Below, in pieces: positions 36,370-52,306 of a stretch of DNA of 64,000 nt. Position numbers and translations under genes: made by a program. A model generated the notes under the pieces. It had not been told where the DNA came from and did not search any database. It saw only the letters and a program-made list of their open reading frames with translations. Each line of letters starts with the position of its first letter. Position 1 is the stretch's first letter. Source of the DNA: Siniperca chuatsi (lineage: Eukaryota; Chordata; Actinopteri; Centrarchiformes; Sinipercidae); contig NC_058042.1 in NCBI RefSeq assembly GCF_020085105.1, positions 18,431,001-18,495,000 of the forward strand, read 5' to 3'.

Positions 36370-37165
36370 AACAATATGTTAGCCTCTCTCTCTCGATACT
36401 CTCCAACCTTGGATACAGTTGACCACTCTATCATGAAGCAATGGCTGCTCAATATTGGGCTGTCTGAGCAGGCTGTTGGCTGGTTTGAAAATGATCTCTC
36501 TGACAGAGGTCCCACAAGGTTCTGTTTTTGTGTACTATCTATGCTAACAACCTGGGTCAAAATGTTCCCAATGCACAGTTTAATTTTTACACCGATCATT
36601 TACTGCTGTGGTGCCACTCTTGCTCAATCACTTGAGTATCTGCAGAATCACAGTTGTTTGATCTGAAACTTGTGTTGAATGCTAGAAAAACTAAATTGAT
36701 GTTGTTTTCTAATGCCAGGAAGACATCAGCTTCTCTTCCTAGCATTGTCAGATTGAATTAGTGTCACAGTACACGTATCTAGGTATCTTAATGGTGATTG
36801 CTTAACTTTTAAACCTCATATTGAAAACTTGTTGCCAGGAAAAAAAATGGCTACATGCAACCTGGAACCACTTGCAGACAGTTTTGCAGCTAGAAAGGCT
36901 GATCCCAATTAGAGCATTTAAAAGCTTTGAGGGTTTGGAGGCTAATTCAGTAGGAATTTGTAATTGCTTCCTTAGCTAAATCCGTTTCTTCCTGTCTCTC
37001 TTCCTAGGCATATGATTCTGTGAGTTCATACTGTGTGTTTTGTTTTATGTGTTTTAATGTTTGTGTGTATGTTGTTTGAAACATTGTATTGTTGCTATCA
37101 TGGCCAGGGCTACTTTGGAAAAGAGATTTTGTAATCTCAATGGGACTTACCTGGTTAAATAAAGG
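36370..37165 (+). mobile_element. Dead non-LTR reverse transcriptase fragment with 3' tail
   Basis: Translation of 36410-36660 shows reverse transcriptase pieces across frames: DTVDHSIMKQWLL.IGLSEQ, AVGWFENDLSDR, and CCGATLAQSLEYLQ. The catalytic YADD position reads YTDH, and frames are broken, so it is inactive. The tail ends with TGGGACTTACCTGG and TTAAATAAAGG near 37165. Confidence 0.75.
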
Positions 37166-37475
37166 CTTTTAAAAAATCATCCTTTGGCTATACAGGCAAC
37201 ATTTGTTTATAAAATTTAGATAAGATTGTTGGTTTTAGTTTTTTAATGGGATTTGTTGGCTTATCCTTTTAAATATCAAGAGCTTCGTGCATTTTAAGGG
37301 TTCCCTGATGTTTGAGTGGTTGGATGAGATGTAAGTCAGATTGCTTGTCACCATGGACATGATCCTCTGTCCACTTTACAATTTCACTGTCACTTCATTT
37401 AGAGATTTATTTTTTTGCCAAATAGTGTGATTGTTGGTTGACTGAGTTGTTTTGTTTGTGTGTTTCAGAAATTAA

Positions 37476-40763
<3,288 letters not shown>

Positions 40764-43479
40764 AATGAGCCATGATGAGCCATTTTGGTTACATATCTGT
40801 GTCCATAATAATGGTGAAAAAATAGGAAGATATCCAAGTTTAACAGTGGAAGTATATATTCCATGTTAGGTGAAACTTGACATTATTTGTGTCCATAGCC
40901 CCACAAAACAGTGCATTACTGATATACTTTCATTGACATGCTGTATTATTTGTCAGTACAGAGTTCATTGCCTTTTGACTATGGGCATTTCAATTCACAT
41001 AATGGGTCTTTTGAATAATTAATTCATACTGGAGTGTGGGATAGTTATTTGTTATGATGCCTGGCTGAAATGTCCAACATATGTCATTAGCTGGATATGG
41101 TGATTATATTTTCAGGTATAAACTTTGTGCTCCCAAGTCGCAGCGAAGTGAGCTGCCCTGCCAGATGTGCTATAAATATATTGTTAATACTCTTTACTTG
41201 CTGTAAGGTTAGCGTAGATTCACACTGCAGTTAACTCAAGAAAGAAGCCACTTCTATTTCTCTTGCTACAGTCAGAAAAATGTTCACTGTGATACCTGCA
41301 GTCATAATTTGTTGGCATAATTTGCTATGGAAGTACTTTTAGGAAACTTTAGGTAGCCTGTTATGTGCTACTGATGCTCTGCTGAATGTCCAGCTGCAGT
41401 CTCACTGGTGCCACAGCCAGAAGAAAAATGTTGCTCACATTGACCATCCAACGTTAGCTAGATGGACACCTAACACTCATATATTTTCTTTTCTAAATCA
41501 ATGTTTGTGGTTGTTTGCCTCCAAAACGTGAATTATGGAATACAGTTTGAATAAGTCATCTACACTTCATTATGTACAGCGACAGGTTTGCAAACGTTGA
41601 TGGCCAGTAGTTTGATAAGAGGAATAAATTTGTCATAAAAAGCAAAAATAAAAACTGAGCAGTAATTCAGGTAATTCATCCTAAAAAAATAAATAGATAA
41701 ATAGAATTTCAAATTCTCTTAATATATTTTAAAGAAAGAAATGTAAAAAGTAGCTCTTGTGCATATTTTGACTGTTTGGACAAAATGTGTTACTAGATTT
41801 AGATTTACCTTTTAAACTAAAATATCTGTTTTGGATCTAGTGAAGGTGACACAGTTCACTCAGTTGCATTTTAATTCAGGGCTTCAGGTTTAAAAAAAAT
41901 GACTCCGCAACTAGAGATGATTCAAACAACTGCCCAAAAGTTCCCGCTGCCTCCCAATTAAATGCATACACATTCAAACAAGTATTGTCTCTAATGACAC
42001 AATTTGAGATTGTGGAAATGAAGTTCCATCTTCAGTCTTGAAATAGTTTAATGACTCTCTCCTTTGCAGCTCCCACAGACAGAGTCAAACTTTGTAAACA
42101 TTAAGTAACACCAGCTGTAGTAAGGCTGACCTTCCCTGGATTCAGTCTCCTGTATTGCTCATTTTTATCATTATTCACTTGTAATGATGCCTACAGCTTT
42201 GCATTATACATGTTTTAAAGTATACAGGATTTTCCTTAGCAGAGATCCCAGATACTCACACCTTCTGCCCAGGCCCACAGTGTTTTATAGTGGAGGTGGT
42301 GGGCCAACTCGCCTGAAGCAACAACCATCGCTGCGACCATCATAAACAATGAATTTTATAATTTTTTTATGAAATCATATATTAATCTTCAGGGGAAGTG
42401 AGCAGAGATGATATTTCAAACAGTTCATTCTATATTTTTAATAGTGTGGCTATTGTTTAGGCCGTTATCTATTGATTCAATTTATCATACGACAAGATGC
42501 ATCAGGATCTGTGTGGCTTATCGTCTCAGCTAAACAAACAAAGATACCCTGTATTCAAGTATTCCCTAGTCTTCAGTACATTATAGCATGGAAAGTGTTA
42601 ACTAGGCAAGTTTTATAAGTAAGGCATTAAAATCCTAATGCTCACCCTTTCAGATCAGTTTATAATACCACTGATATTTTATATTTTACAAAAATTAAGA
42701 GTATTTACGCTTAGTAAAACACTGAAATGCTATTGTGAGGATTTTTTATTTTGAAGTTTTAGTTAAGACACAATTATATTTTTCCACTCACTGTTTTAAT
42801 CTACAGATTTTTTTTCACTAAAATTTAATTTGATTATATTAGTAAGACTAAATGGAAATATTTCATATTTTCAAGTGTGCCATACAGTTTCATATGCAAC
42901 ACATGTAAATTATGTCCAAAAATAAAAACATTTATTTATGTATTCCTTGAAGCAGTATGTAATTTTATATGATCAATCTTGAAAATGTGGACTGAGCGTG
43001 GGTATGAGTTCAACTGATAGCAGGTCCTATTTCTAGGAACTTATTCTCTTATGTATTAATGAAACATACAGAAGTCAATGTCATCTCACCATAATATAGG
43101 AAATATTAAACCTCATGTTTGTTTTTCAGCATTTTGTGATACCACAGCCTAAATTTAAAATGCTTTTAATTTTCTCTCACTGATTTATGCACAAAGCCCC
43201 ATAATGGCAAGGATATTTTATTTACACATTTTTCCGAGTTAATAAAAAATTTAAAGCAGTGACACATTTCTTCAGGTCGTCCTGGATTTGTCTACAAGTT
43301 AGCTGGAGACTTTTGCTGCCAATAAACTTGCTTTAATGTTGGCACTGTTGACAAAACTTTTGAATCTATTCTGAATACAGACTACATCCTCATCACATCA
43401 TCAGTTGTGGAAAAAGTCCAGTTTTTCTGAGAGCTGATTGAAGTTTTACTTCTTTGAATATAAGAAAACTGCTTGGCTG
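40764..43479 (+). other. rab27a 3' UTR and intergenic DNA
   Basis: AT-rich, with no supported gene. Several AATAAA hexamers occur (for example near 41645, 42922 and 43240), so the transcript end cannot be chosen. The stretch around 42240-42340 is more GC-rich (GAGGTGGTGGGCCAACTCGC) but is unexplained. Confidence 0.5.
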
Positions 43480-43489
43480 CAACTGTCCT

Positions 43490-43614
43490 CAACCCCTGCA
43501 GGGGGCAGCACTCCGCCCGCACAGCGCCGACTGCAGGAGTATTTATCCGGTGAAGAAGAAGCACCAGCACGAAACCCGAAAACACAGCCTGAGCGGGGAG
43601 GAGTGTTTGGGAAG
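43490..43614 (+). promoter_or_regulatory. vrk3: vrk3 non-coding exon 1 and promoter (inferred)
   Basis: GC-rich block (CTCCGCCCGCACAGCGCCGA) ending in a donor, GGGAAG|GTATCT, after 43614. The next exon (acceptor at 44623-44624) holds the ATG. Several overlapping ORFs on both strands here are by-products of GC content. Confidence 0.5.
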
Positions 43615-43670
43615 GTATCTGAGACGCTTTGGATTTGTTTTGGCAACTTAATACTATACTATAATACAGT

Positions 43671-43716
43671 GCGATGCGATGCGATGCGATGCGATGCGAT
43701 GCTATGATATGATATG
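43671..43716 (+). repeat. GCGAT pentanucleotide repeat
   Basis: Six perfect GCGAT units (43671-43700), then decayed units (GCTAT, GATAT, GATAT). Located in vrk3 intron 1, just after exon 1. Confidence 0.95.
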
Positions 43717-44145
43717 TTTTACCCAGGCGCCAATTTCACTGAAAGCAGTGGCTCAAAACCACTACTTCTGCCTGAAACTCACGAGTTAGCATTTTTATTT
43801 TTAAAAAGTTTCGCTTCAGAATTAGCTAGCTAACGTTAAGCTGTTTAGTCACTGCATTGTTTTTTTTTCTTAACGGAAAGTGACACGTTGAAATACTTTA
43901 AAAAATACACACAGGACCCTTTTTTTTTTTTTTTAGATCAAATGGTTTTAGCTGTCGAGGTCCGACTCTTATTTATTATATTGCCGCTAATGGTAGCTGG
44001 CTAACGTTACCTTAACCCAGCTGTTAGTTTTTTGTTTAGGCTATTGCCTAACTGACACGAGAGCAGAATGACCTTCAGCTTTAGCTAGATTTTTTACAGA
44101 AATAACAATAAAACGACTCATCACGTTTAATGTAGCCGTGTTAGC

Positions 44146-44192
44146 CGTCTTCCCATAACCATGTCCAAGTTGGACATGGTTATGGGAAGACG
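44146..44192. repeat. Near-perfect 47-bp palindrome in vrk3 intron 1
   Basis: Arms 44146-44168 and 44170-44192 are perfect 23-bp reverse complements around a single G. The left arm starts CGTCTTCCCATAACCATG. Confidence 0.95.
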
Positions 44193-44625
44193 AGTCTTGC
44201 TGTAGTTGCCATGGTAAACTATGTTCAGAACATTTATCTCTATGGCAACGGGCATAGTTTTTTCATCTGACCTTGATTAAGTCGCTGTCAATACATAGAC
44301 AAGTTCAGTTTGTATTCAATACTAATAAGTGATAATGTTCTTGGTTGTGACAGTTACATTCACACAATGAGTGTAACCATTCCTGTTGATCAGTCTGGGT
44401 AAAATATGTACTACGAATGATATTTTTTTTGTATTGATTTATCCAACTATTGCATTACAAAGCATCAGGCACTTTGCAATAATAGCTAGTTTGTGTGTTT
44501 ATTTGTCTGGTGAAGCCTGTGGGTTCATCCACGAGGATGCATACACAGGATTACCCCCAGAGAGACACCACACTTGAGGCGGAGAGGATAGATAATATAA
44601 TAATGTGTGTGTTTACTCTTGCAGA

Positions 44626-47600
44626 ATGCCTTTCCATTTCTGCCCTCAGTGTGGGACAAAGTTGAAGCCTGATTTCAGATTTTGTCCATCGTGTGGGGAG
44701 AAGCTTCCCTGTCTTGTTGATGAATCTGGACCTTTGAGCTCGACAGCGTCTTTAAGTCTCTCTCCACCCAAAAGGGATGAAGCAGCAACATCAGTAGTTA
44801 GAACAAGCGTTGCTTCAAGCACAAGTTGTGAGCCCACGGAAAGTAAGGGTAAATAGCTTGGCAATATTTTATTAGGTGTTATCCATAGATTTTCTTTGTG
44901 TGGTTATAAACCTTTGGAAATGTAAATTCTCTTTTTCTACAGCCCACACGTGTATCAGCTCAACTCCAATTACAACTCGTCCTGCACTGCGAAAGACCCG
45001 TAACTCCCTTCGCCTGGACAGGGAAGTTAAATTTAACATTAAAGACGCCACTCCACCTGTGGTGCCCTCCACTTACCTTGCCAGAGATGACGGGATTGAA
45101 GGTAATTAAAATGGTCTGGAAGCAGCTACTCTGCTTTGCTGTTCTGAAGGAGAGATTTGCCACAAAGTTCTTATTTAATTTTCTGATAACATGTCAGGGA
45201 CGTATGTACAGAGACATCAGTGTGACATACAGCTTTAAACTTCAGGCAATACTTACTGGTGGTACAGGTGTAAATAAAATAATTTGACAGCTGATGCCTT
45301 TCTTTGGAACAAAAAGGCTTTGTATGAATGTATATACAGATAATGGTGTTGGATTGGTTGGAACTCCACCAAAGCAGCACAGAGTCACTTTTAAATTCGA
45401 CGCAGAGGTAGAGCCAAAGCTAGAGTCTTCCTCTCCTCCTGTTAGAAAATCTCCTCGACCTGGTGAGCTGAAACACAAAACAAACAGAATCTGTTTTAAT
45501 CATTCATTATGAAAAATTCAGTGTGTCTCTCTTCTTTTCTGTTATAAACTTTTCTCTCTCTCTCTCTTTTCTCTCATCCATACTGATTGTGGCTGGATCC
45601 ACATGTAGTCAGGGGAAAGGCAAAACTCTCCAGCCCTGCTGTGAAGCAGGTAGAAGAGGGAAAGAGGCTGACTGATAAAACAAGTAAAAAAGCAGAGGAA
45701 TCAACGGTAGACGGCTCTCCTATGGCTGTCTCTTCCCCTGTTTCATCACCAGTCTCCAGGTCTCCTTTAAAAGGTGAGCAAATTTTGGCTATTACCACAC
45801 AACATGAATTGTTACTTGCATATTTTTCAAAGATATGTTTTATTGTAGGGATGCACCGATTGTGAAATTCTGGGCCGATGTTGATGTTTAAAATAACAAT
45901 TTGGCCGATTCAGATTATTATTATTTTTTTTGGTATTTACTCCCCCTTTTGTGCCAGGGAAACAAAGAAATCATCATTATAAAAAATAACTGAACTGTTT
46001 TAAAGTCATTCAGCCCTTCTATACACTATCTTTGAATGAGCATAAATTCAATCATACAAATTTATGAAACAACCTTTAATATAACGTTCTTTCCCATGGA
46101 AAAGATCCTTGTCTTAAAAAAAAAAACTACTTCAAAAGCCCTTTAACCTGCTATACTACAAATACAAATAACCAACGCAAAATTGATGCGTCACAACAGA
46201 TAAACATCGGCCACTGCCATCGGTGAAGGTCATCCTATTTGTCGATAGGCCGATAGCAGTCAACAAGGCGTATATCAGCTGATACCAATGTTTGGCTGAT
46301 TGTGAAATGGACGTTTATCAGTCAACATGTCTACTTCTTTGCTTTTAACTAACCAGATTAATTTACAGTATTTTGCTCTCTGTGACATCATGATGTCATT
46401 TTAAGCCCAGACAGAAAAACTGTACAAGAAATCAGTTGCGCATAATTTTTGTTTAACATTACTTTTTCTCTCATCATACATACAAGATAATTAGTTAGTC
46501 ATGTTTGTATGCGTGTACAGTTACAGGTAAAAGCAAAGCCAAGAAGGCAAGGTCTGGGTCCGCCGTGGATCCGCTGCAGGAAGGTGAGGAGGTGACGGAC
46601 ACAACGGGCAAGAGGTGGAAGCTGATGAAACTTCTCAGTCAGAGCACGACAGAGCTCAGCTACGAAGGTGAGACTGTGTACATGACATCAGGGCAAATAC
46701 TGGAAAGTAAAATAAATGTACAATTAAACAGTCTTAATATTCTGGGACAGTTAGATTGCATATTAGTGATGAAAATCACACAATTACTGTCAAATACCTT
46801 AAAGCAGATACAAAGCATCCTAAGATCAAAACAAGACAGATTACAACAAATAAGGAAATGTACATTTAGATACAGAATAAAAAAAAATACTAAAGTTTAG
46901 ATCAAATTGATATTTCAAGAGAAAGGATAACAATTATTATTAAACAGGAATATTTACATTGAAGGTTTTATAAACAACTAGTGAACTAGTTATGTTTACT
47001 CTGTCATTTACAACATAGCTGGTTTACCAAAATAAAATAAAAAACATACCAAAATAGAAAAATTATGTTATTTTAGTGGTACTTCTTATCAAACTCTATT
47101 TTTGTTTCCAGTATTTTGATTGAGTTATGAATTAAAATGTATTTAACAGCCTCTTGGGTCCAGTTAACTTCATTAAAGCAGATTTTGTACCAGTGGTAAA
47201 CAAAGAGATGGCTGACTGAGTAAATAACTATTGAACAAAAAGAAAAATTAATGGTAGAAAAGAGCATATCATCTTATTGTTTTGTCCTTTTCATTTTTCC
47301 AAACAGTTTCACAATCCAATTCCAAGGAATCAAATCACATCCTCAAATTGGTAAGTGCCACCTCAACACACTAAATATGAAGGTTTTCTGAATTCTCCGT
47401 CCTTATTATTATAATGTGTCACTGAGGTGCCATGAATAAAGAAATAATCGCTTTCCAATTTATGTAGTCATCAACAAATTGATTGTTTTTATTTGTTCTC
47501 TGTTTCCCGCAACCAATACTTCTTCAGTTCTTCAATTTCCCTGAGTGGGATCAATAAAGTTTATCTTGTATTTCTTCCTCTCAGGGAGCTAAAGATGGAA

Positions 47601-48691
47601 GAATCTTCAATGAGCAGAACTTTCTGCAGAGAGCTGCTAAACCTGCATCTGGTGAGGGTTTCCTTTCAAGTTTAACACCTCCGAACAGTTCTGTTGCTCA
47701 CGTCACTCGTGGAGAGTGGGCTGCAGTCGTACCTTGACTCTAACTGTTCTGATGATAACTACGAGAGAAGTAAACTTTGTTAAAACAAAGGTAGCAGCAG
47801 TATTTATCTCAGAGTTGTTCAGTGTTTATATTGGCTGTAACAAGCTGATCAAAAATCAAAGTTTTAACAGGTGGCAAACAGAAATTAGAAACAGACACTA
47901 ACAACTACAGTGTGAAATAGAGCTGGACGGTAAGAAGGGTTGTGGCAGTTTGTCATGTGATCTAGTTACACAATATCCCATAAAAGTGTCTGTCTTTCAT
48001 TTCACAATCCATTGAGAGAAAAGCAGAAGTGGACAAGAATGTATTCAACGGGAGCATCGTCATGCCACCTTTAACCCTCTTTAGGTGCAATTCTGACTTT
48101 GCACATGTACCACACACACTGAAAGCTGTTGTCTCTCTCCAGTGGACAAGTGGATCAAACAAAACAAGATGGATTTTCTGGGGATTCCTTCCTGTGTTGG
48201 CTTTGGCCCTCATGCAGATTCCTACAGGTGTGAAAATCTGTGAATATTTACGTATTATATGAAAGAATTTTACGTTAACTTGGGGTTCTGCTATATGTTC
48301 TTTTTTTTTCTTTTTTTTTTTAAACAGGTTTCTGATTTTCCCTAGCATGGGTCAGTCTCTCCAGTCTGTTATGGAGGAAGAAGACGAGCTTCTGTCTGAG
48401 GAAGCTGTTCTTCAGCTCGCCTGTAGAATAGTGAGTGTAAACTTGTAGGGTTGTTTTTCAGACAACATTTTTAATCTTCACGATCCAGAACTGATTCCCC
48501 CTCACTTATTAAACGGTAGCATTTCTTTCTCGTTGCAGTTAGATGTGCTGCAGTATATCCATTCAAACGAGTATGTTCACGCTGATATTAATGCAGAAAA
48601 CATTTACATCAAACCAGGACAGAAATCACAGGTGAGAAATATTCTGAAGTACAAACTGATGAAGTGTGTTTTATGCTGACCACTCTTTGCT

Positions 48692-48735
<44 letters not shown>

Positions 48736-49794
48736 GGTTAGGTATACCTGGCAGGATACTGCCATGCTTTCAGGTACTGTCCAGGTGGACAACATGTAGA
48801 GTACCGTGAAGCCAGCAGAACACCACACGAGGGCACCATAGAGTTTATCAGCCTGGACGCACATAAGGGAGCAGGTGCGTCACTTCTGTGCTTCACCGAT
48901 TCCTTGTTCCACTAACGTCAGTGAATAATTTTGCTCTATAAGCTACTGTACACCAAATGCTACCAGACACGTGCAGTCCTCCCACAGTCCACCTGTCTGC
49001 AGAGCCATCAGGCACACACACACACACACACAGGCTCCACATAATAAGACTGAATGTGTAAAAGGTTCCTTCAACATTTGACTTATTCCACTATGAAAAC
49101 CACAAAACAAGGTGATATGTACATCTGAGGATTGTTTTGTGGTGTTGATGTATCAGGGTAAATCTGGGAGGGAAAACAGACTTGGTCATCACTGTGTTTA
49201 TGTGTGTTCTTCTTTCAGCTCCGTCGCGACGCAGTGACCTGCAGTCTCTGGGTTACTGCATGCTGCGTTGGCACGCGGGGACGCTGCCGTGGACCATCCT
49301 CACTCACCCAGACCAGGTCGCCACGCAGAAACAGAGGTGGGAGAGAGTTTATCATCACTGGGATATTTTAAGTCCACACACCTTTTGAAACACCATAGAA
49401 TTACTGTATCAAATTACTGCTGCATGCCTGCTGTAACGTGAACCTATATGGGCAAGTTAGTAGTTCAATACAAAGAAAATGCAAATTACTCAAAGAAGTT
49501 CTCATTGTAGGTACATGGAGGATGTTCCTGCACTGTTGAGTCACTGCTTTGGGAAGAAGAGAGTTTCCGGTGAGTGTTTGTTATATAACATAAAACAAGT
49601 GTGTGATTATATCCCCTTTGCTGATATATTTCTGCATGTGTGTGTGTCACGGTGTAGATGCATTTCAAACGTACCTGACTGCAGTGATGGCTCTGCAGTA
49701 CTCTGAGCAGCCGGACTACACCGCACTGAAGGCCGGACTCAGTGCCGCTTTACTGCAGCTGGGGGGATCACCGGAGAAGCCGCTCAGTTTTTAG
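44626..49794 (+). CDS. vrk3: Vaccinia-related kinase 3, pseudokinase
   Basis: Complete, 551 aa (human 474). Exons: 44626-44848, 44943-45101, 45340-45462, 45609-45773, 46521-46667, 47307-47350, 47585-47651, 48143-48227, 48328-48430, 48539-48631, 48742-48874, 49219-49336, 49511-49569, 49658-49794. VRK3 is a nuclear scaffold that in mammals activates the phosphatase VHR/DUSP3 and so restrains ERK. Seen here: an N-terminal zinc ribbon (C6, C9, C20, C23), then a long Ser/Pro/Lys-rich linker with SP repeats and basic patches (likely nuclear localisation). The kinase-like domain holds [54 protein letters not shown] and [16 protein letters not shown]. The glycine-rich loop is degenerate. The DFG position is GYC (408-410), so metal binding is lost, but the catalytic-loop Asp388 is kept where human has Asn. 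Exon 5 has tandem acceptors (46520 and 46526) giving plus or minus two residues. Poly(A) signal at 50741-50746. Confidence 0.94.
45847..46330. mobile_element. GGGATGCACCGAT-type MITE in vrk3
   Basis: GGGATGCACCGATTGTGAAA at the left and GTCGATAGGCCGATAGCAGT to the right, with scattered CCGAT motifs. hAT-like by its ends; no coding part. Lies in the intron between exons 45609-45773 and 46521-46667. Confidence 0.55.
47530..47570 (+). mobile_element. LINE tail next to a vrk3 splice acceptor
   Basis: CTGAGTGGGATCAATAAAGT matches the TTCAGGGATCAATAAAGT tail at 28910. It ends about 15 bp before the acceptor of the exon at 47585. Confidence 0.4.
48696..48733. repeat. GT microsatellite abutting a vrk3 splice acceptor
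   Basis: Uninterrupted TG/GT run followed by GGGGTTAG and the exon starting at 48742. Confidence 0.95.
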
Positions 49795-52306
49795 GTGAGG
49801 ACACTCCAACAGCTTATTCTGGTTTTATCACAGGGTTCAGACATGTTTTTCCCCCCGCAAAACTTACAAATAATATTAATATTTAATGTATGTTTCACTA
49901 TGAATAAGAGATTCAACTCCACGGTGTTGGCAGCTAAAGCTTTTGGGCTGTGACACATGGTGATTTGTTTTGACTATATTTCTTAGTATTTTTTTTTTTT
50001 TTTATATGAAAGGACACGATTAAGAGATACTGTGACCTTAAATTCCACATTTACACCTGCAGCTCCACTTTCACATTAAAGGCTGATTTTAGGGTTCCAA
50101 AAGTTTGGGTTGCTAACGATTTGAATTCAGTACACAAATAATTCAGTTGAAAGTGACAGGAATTTGGAAAGTGAGCAGACATGTCTATGTTGAAAGTTTA
50201 GCACTTGATGCATTCTGTGTGATAATACTATTCAAATATGTCTACTGTGTTTTATTTTCAGAGAAATGGAACAAAAAGAATACAGTTGCAAGATGGACTG
50301 TGTTTTTGTTAAACTTGTTTTATCATGCTGTGTTTTATCTGTCATGTTTTATTGCACTGAAAGCAGATTGTTGTAGAGTTCAATGTGTGTAAACACGTCA
50401 GGTCGATGGGTTTTGATTGGGATCATCATTTTAAGCATTTATGATATTGTTGTGGGTTTGATTTGGGTGATTTTGACACTTTGCTAGTTAAATGTGTGTT
50501 CTTCTAAATTTAGTCTGATTTTAGGTATTTTAACTGGTTCCTTGTTCCAACTGTTTTCTGTTTAATGAAGCGTTTTTAATGAATTTACCTGTTTGGGGAT
50601 TGACAATGCAAATAATTTGTACATGTCTTTCCCCTCAACTTACTACTGATGGAAATTTCCTTAAGACAAGCCAACACAGAGATGTGGATTAACACAACTC
50701 CTCAACCCTTCCTTATATGTAGGCATAGTTCATTTGCCTGAATAAAATGTCTGTATTTCTTATTCAGCAGTGCCTTAGTGTCCTTTAACATTCAGTTCTT
50801 CAGTCTGCAAGCCAGAGAGCACCAGAAACACTCACTCATTTATGCTCACAAGAGAACATTTTCAATTTAAGGGGTGTTTTAAAAATAAATAATTCTTCAG
50901 GAAATGTCTTTGCACGCTTGTTGTCATGATATTTACTAAATCTGACTAGGTCACAGTCCTAATTACAGCTTACACATGCTGATTCATTCAGCACACCAGA
51001 AGACATGTTCATTTTAAAGTAACCTTTATAAAGTTTAAACATTTCTGAACATAAACATTTTGACATTCCAAGACATATACAATTCTTTATATGAAACAGT
51101 AAATATCTCTTATTGTGCACACTCTTAAAGTAATTCAGAAAATAAACACTTTTGCCTGATCTCTCCTGTCGTGGCATTTAAAACCTTACATCTTGTCACT
51201 TGAGGCACTTTCTGAATGTCGAGGCTTTTGTAGAACAACGTAAAGCATGATGCTGAAAGACTATAGCGCCCCCGTGAGGCAGCTTTTGAACACAGCTACA
51301 GACCCGATGGCTTCCTTGCACAGGAGCTTAGCTTACACACTTAAACTGATCAGCTGAGCTTTTTATACAGACATGCTGGCAGTGTGAGGAAGCTACACAT
51401 GCACATTTAAATATAGTTTTTACACTGCAGGTTGTTTTCATGTTTGTAAAAAACTGGACCAAATGAGTTTGTCTCCTGTCCTTCAAGTGTTTTTATATTC
51501 ATTCCTAATATTATTTATGTTCCTGGTGTTGCTTTGAAGGTTGAATGTAACGTCTGCACTCCATGTGTATTTCTGATTATTTTCATTAACTGTCTCTGAA
51601 GCCTAAAATGAAAGGTTGGTTTTCAGAGTACATTCCTGCTTTGGAAATGATTTTGTATCCACAGCACGACGATTCAAATCTTCAGACAAACATCACATGC
51701 TTATGAAGTCTTATCCTCTCCCACTAACAGAAAGAGCTCTGGCCTGTTCACTGATTTAACACTGAAAATCATAACCTCGATACTTTTTCATATCCACAAA
51801 TACTGTTAGTTTTTTTAACCTTGCAATGCAACTCTGTCAATGATTGTATGTTTCTCTAACGATTGAAGAAATACATAAACTTGAACTTATAAAACCCTTT
51901 CAAAATGATTAGATTACTTCATAAATGCACTGTAATAAAGCCAAAAACAAGGCCGCCTTTAGCTGTTCCTGAATGTTTCATTTTCACATGACAGGAACAG
52001 TTTATGAAAGTGTAAACGAAGTGGTATCCCACTTAAACCCAGGCAACGTTGATGGAGTGTGTGTTAAAAGAATAAGGACCTTGGAGGGAGTTTTCTTTCA
52101 GTCATGACTGAGGTGCAGAAACCTCGAGGTTTATCGTTCTTGGTCAGAACAAGGCAAATATGTGCACAAACTCCACCGTGATGGAGGAGCTTGTTTGTCT
52201 GAGCAGTAAGTGGAACATCCTCAAGGCCTCCAATCACGCAGTGTAAGAGAGAGGGAGATGGTGATCAGAGTGGGAGAAATGGTTTAGCTATGGTTCCACT
52301 GTGTCG
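49795..52306. other. vrk3 3' UTR and gap to the ripor gene
   Basis: Up to about 50765 this is probably vrk3 3' UTR (AATAAA at 50741). From there to 52306 I found no ORF with splice context on either strand. In particular there is no trace of the missing ARM-like C-terminal region of the RIPOR gene. No perfect minus-strand AATAAA stands out for the ripor 3' end. Confidence 0.5.

Larger units (their letters stand above)
29915..37468 (+). other. rab27a intron 1 (about 7.5 kb)
   Basis: No additional coding exon was found. Contents seen: an inverted LINE tail (30905-30990), a G/C-rich repeat with inverted ends (31345-31765), two further repeats (31766-32200 and 33510-33815), a LINE tail (34905-35055), a MITE (35936-36230) and a dead reverse transcriptase fragment (36370-37165). 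A 15-bp hairpin (arms 30593-30607 and 30611-30625) is also present. A 99-codon ORF at 33967-34266 has no splice context. Confidence 0.5.
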
